Positions 62,320 to 64,000 of a stretch of DNA of 64,000 bases are shown piece by piece. The stretch is from NCBI GenBank assembly GCA_030812955.1, contig JAUSTR010000006.1:51713-115712 (forward strand). Direction: 5' to 3'. This stretch comes from Bacillus alveayuensis (GTDB lineage: Bacteria; Bacillota; Bacilli; Bacillales; Aeribacillaceae). Within the stretch, counting starts at the first letter, position 1, and every line of letters begins with the position of its first letter. A program made the translations under genes and the position numbers. Under the pieces are notes generated by a model, which was not told the DNA's origin, did not search any database, and saw only the letters and a program-made list of their open reading frames with translations.

Positions 62320-63123
62320 TTACGAGGAATATTTTCCTTTTATATAATCATTGACAATTTTTGCATGGATGCTTGGATTAGCAACTAAAATACTGGATTT
62401 GTTTAATAAATCAATTGGGTTCCCATCTAAAGTAGTTGTTATTCCACCAACTTCATCTACAATGACAACCCCAGCCGCAATATCCCATGGGGCTAAACGC
62501 ATTGTAATATACCCATCTAATCTTTTGGTTGCAACATAAGCAAATTCTAAAGCTGCTGAACCAAACGACCTTGTCCCTCTTACACGCTTAACTAAAGGAG
62601 TTAAAACAGAAGGATCAATTCGTTTATTTTCCGTTACCCATGTTGCGTTAATCGCTAAAATGGACTCTTCTAATTTCACATCAGGTAGTTTAGGAAGTCG
62701 CATGTCATTCATATAAGCTCCATTTCCTTTTATCGCATGGTAAAGCTCATTATGAACGACATCGTATATAAGTCCTATCTTTCCGATGCCATTTTCATAC
62801 ACTCCAACTGATATACAAAAATTTCTTTTTTGATGGACAAAATTCATCGTTCCATCTATTGGATCAATAATCCAAACAATTCCATCTAACGTATTCAGTT
62901 CATGACCCGATCCTTCTTCTCCTAAAATGTGATGGTCAGGAAACGTTTGGGCAATATTGTCAAAAAAGTACTCCTCCACTTCACGGTCAATATTGGTCAC
63001 AAGGTCATTTGGATTTGATTTCGTTTGAATGGATAAGGACTTATCAAATGAAGCTTTTATTTTTTCCCCTGCTTCTTTCACCCATTCTTTTGCTTGACGA
63101 TCAATTTCATGCCAATTCATCAT
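62320..63123 (-). CDS. suhB: inositol-1-monophosphatase family protein (YktC/SuhB)
   Basis: A 267-residue Mg-dependent phosphatase with GEEG, DPIDGTMNFVH and WDIAAG motifs that bind metal and phosphate. B. subtilis YktC has myo-inositol-1-phosphatase activity. AGGG precedes the paired ATGs. Adjacent to typA as in B. subtilis. Confidence 0.92.
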   Translation of the reverse strand: MMNWHEIDRQAKEWVKEAGEKIKASFDKSLSIQTKSNPNDLVTNIDREVEEYFFDNIAQTFPDHHILGEEGSGHELNTLDGIVWIIDPIDGTMNFVHQKRNFCISVGVYENGIGKIGLIYDVVHNELYHAIKGNGAYMNDMRLPKLPDVKLEESILAINATWVTENKRIDPSVLTPLVKRVRGTRSFGSAALEFAYVATKRLDGYITMRLAPWDIAAGVVIVDEVGGITTTLDGNPIDLLNKSSILVANPSIHAKIVNDYIKGKYSS

Positions 63124-63331
63124 ATGAAACCCTACTTTCTATGTATTCACCATTTGACGATATTAGAATACTGTATAATTTTACCTAAAATCAAGTGTCA
63201 TCCAACTTTTCCGAAAAAAACGAACCTCATTCAGGTTCGTAAAATGTTTTATTAACCAAATGTTCACGACATCAAATAGAAATTGATCTGATCGGATAAG
63301 GAAACACATCATATCTGTAATATAATTCCTT

Positions 63332-63520
63332 TTATATTTTTAATCGCAACCATTCGTTACGAAGTTTTTCTAATTTTCTTATGCATTCTTTTTTCTTTTG
63401 CTCATCATTTTCTTTCATAGCCTCAAACAATGTCGCTAATTCATAATCGAGTTCTAATTTAACAACTGTTAAACGTTTTTTCGCCTCATATTTTTGTCTA
63501 CCTTTCATCACCTGTTTCAC
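63332..63520 (-). CDS. small basic helical protein, YkzI-like
   Basis: A Lys/Arg/Glu-rich coiled-coil-like protein (KKRLTVVKLELDYELATLFE ... ECIRKLEKLRNEWLR). The start is uncertain: GTG 63520 has AAAGGGG at good spacing, an ATG at 63508 has AAGGG, whereas ATGs at 63541/63538 have no ribosome site. Size and place near suhB suggest YkzI, tentatively. Confidence 0.6.
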   Translation of the reverse strand: MKQVMKGRQKYEAKKRLTVVKLELDYELATLFEAMKENDEQKKKECIRKLEKLRNEWLRLKI

Positions 63521-63669
63521 CCTTTTCGCCCCTTTCATCATTTGTAACGGGTCAGTTCCAAAAACGATATCTCTGTCTTATTGATAATATCGTATGAAAA
63601 TGAAATTTACCTTGGCACTTCCAATATCAATTTGTGCGGATACCTATTTTACGTAGAATTTTAAATGAA

Positions 63670-63861
63670 GGCTGTTTTCGTAAACTTTGCTGCTTTTTGA
63701 CTGTCAATGAACCGAACAAAGTACGTAGTCGGACAAATCACATTTGTCCGACCATCGATTTTTGTTCGGTTACGTCACACTACGCGTGACATAGCAAGCG
63801 TATCGCTTGCCTATGACAGTCGAAAAGCTATAGTAAAGCAACAATCTTTTTGTAAAGAGCC
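63670..63861 (+). repeat. nested-palindrome repeat, copy G (192 bp, full-length form)
   Basis: Begins GGCTGTTTTCGTAAACTTTG and ends TTTTGTAAAGAGCC. All modules of copy E are present in the same order: CTGTCAATGAACCGAACAAA, TCGGACAAAT/TTTGTCCGA, TTTGTTCGGTTA, GTCACACTACGCGTGAC, AGCAAGCGTATCGCTTGCCT and GACAGTCGAAAAGC. The sequence after it, to 64000, holds nothing I can name. Confidence 0.93.
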
Positions 63862-64000
63862 TAAATAAATAAAGGATATTGTGATAAAATGTTCGTAAAA
63901 TGTTTAAAAGGAGCATTCCTGTTAGAAGTTTTTTCGGGGACTTGAATAAAAAAAGCCCTCTTGGTATGATTCGGGGGTGTCAATCGCACGAATTGACCCC

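Noticed and set aside
1..64000. CRISPR arrays, tRNA or rRNA genes, prophage or intact insertion sequences
   Set aside because: No direct-repeat/spacer arrays, no tRNA-like cloverleaf or rRNA sequence, and no transposase or integrase frame were found. The repeated elements are inverted-repeat type and non-coding.

Overview
The window is a piece of a low-GC, spore-forming Bacillaceae chromosome. Nearly every gene has a Bacillus subtilis counterpart, start codons are preceded by strong AGGAGG-type ribosome binding sites (with several TTG and GTG starts), and there are many sporulation, spore-coat-like and small acid-soluble-protein-like genes. Bacillithiol genes (bshB2, yojF, a BrxA-type bacilliredoxin) also point to Bacillaceae. 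No rRNA, tRNA, CRISPR, prophage or intact insertion sequence is visible.

Layout, left to right. 1-5441: end of the odhAB operon (2-oxoglutarate dehydrogenase) and a LysM/NlpC-P60 wall hydrolase. 5766-9914: the yojI-yojG-yojF-yojE block (MATE efflux, bacillithiol deacetylase BshB2, RarD-like permease) with an extra small gene in the bacillithiol operon and a CstR-like repressor. 10014-17990: the yod block (yodB/yodC redox switch, ctpA, yodH, yodI, yodJ, deoD, yodL, yodM). 18083-25072: less conserved material: spo0M with a Ser/Thr kinase, yodN- and yozE-like genes, bioB, a YjcZ-type spore peptide, a CorA transporter and a degenerate DUF4397 fragment. 25294-37089: an RsmF-type rRNA methyltransferase, then ypmS-R-Q-P, ilvA, dfrA-thyA, ypjQ, ypjP, brxA and fhs. 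37174-44692: metA, ugtP, cspD, ypeQ, an RNase H-like gene, an EamA permease and ypbS. 44833-49540: the two-headed dynamin DynA, then a 1.1 kb region of decayed genes. 49541-63520: pycA, ftsW, ylaN, glsA, ylaL-F, typA, suhB.

Compared with B. subtilis (from memory), three chromosomal segments that are separate there (odh-yoj-yod, ypm-ypb, and yla-ykt) lie side by side here. The dynA/pycA junction looks like a real breakpoint. It carries remnants of ypbQ and bcsA, which follow dynA in B. subtilis, and between them and dynA a complete miniature transcription unit: two Fur-box-like operators, a promoter, a 28-residue membrane peptide gene and a terminator.

The most unusual feature of the window is a dispersed, non-coding, nested-palindrome element in seven copies (about 64 to 218 bp), all intergenic. 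The copies share terminal inverted repeats but differ in which internal hairpin modules they keep, which looks like a MITE-type family.

Functional themes are central carbon metabolism (OdhAB, PycA), one-carbon/folate and methionine metabolism (Fhs, ThyA, DfrA, MetA), thiol and metal stress (BshB2, BrxA, CstR-like, YodB/YodC, Sco1-like YpmQ), envelope and division (FtsW, UgtP, DynA, CtpA, LysM hydrolase, YodJ) and sporulation.
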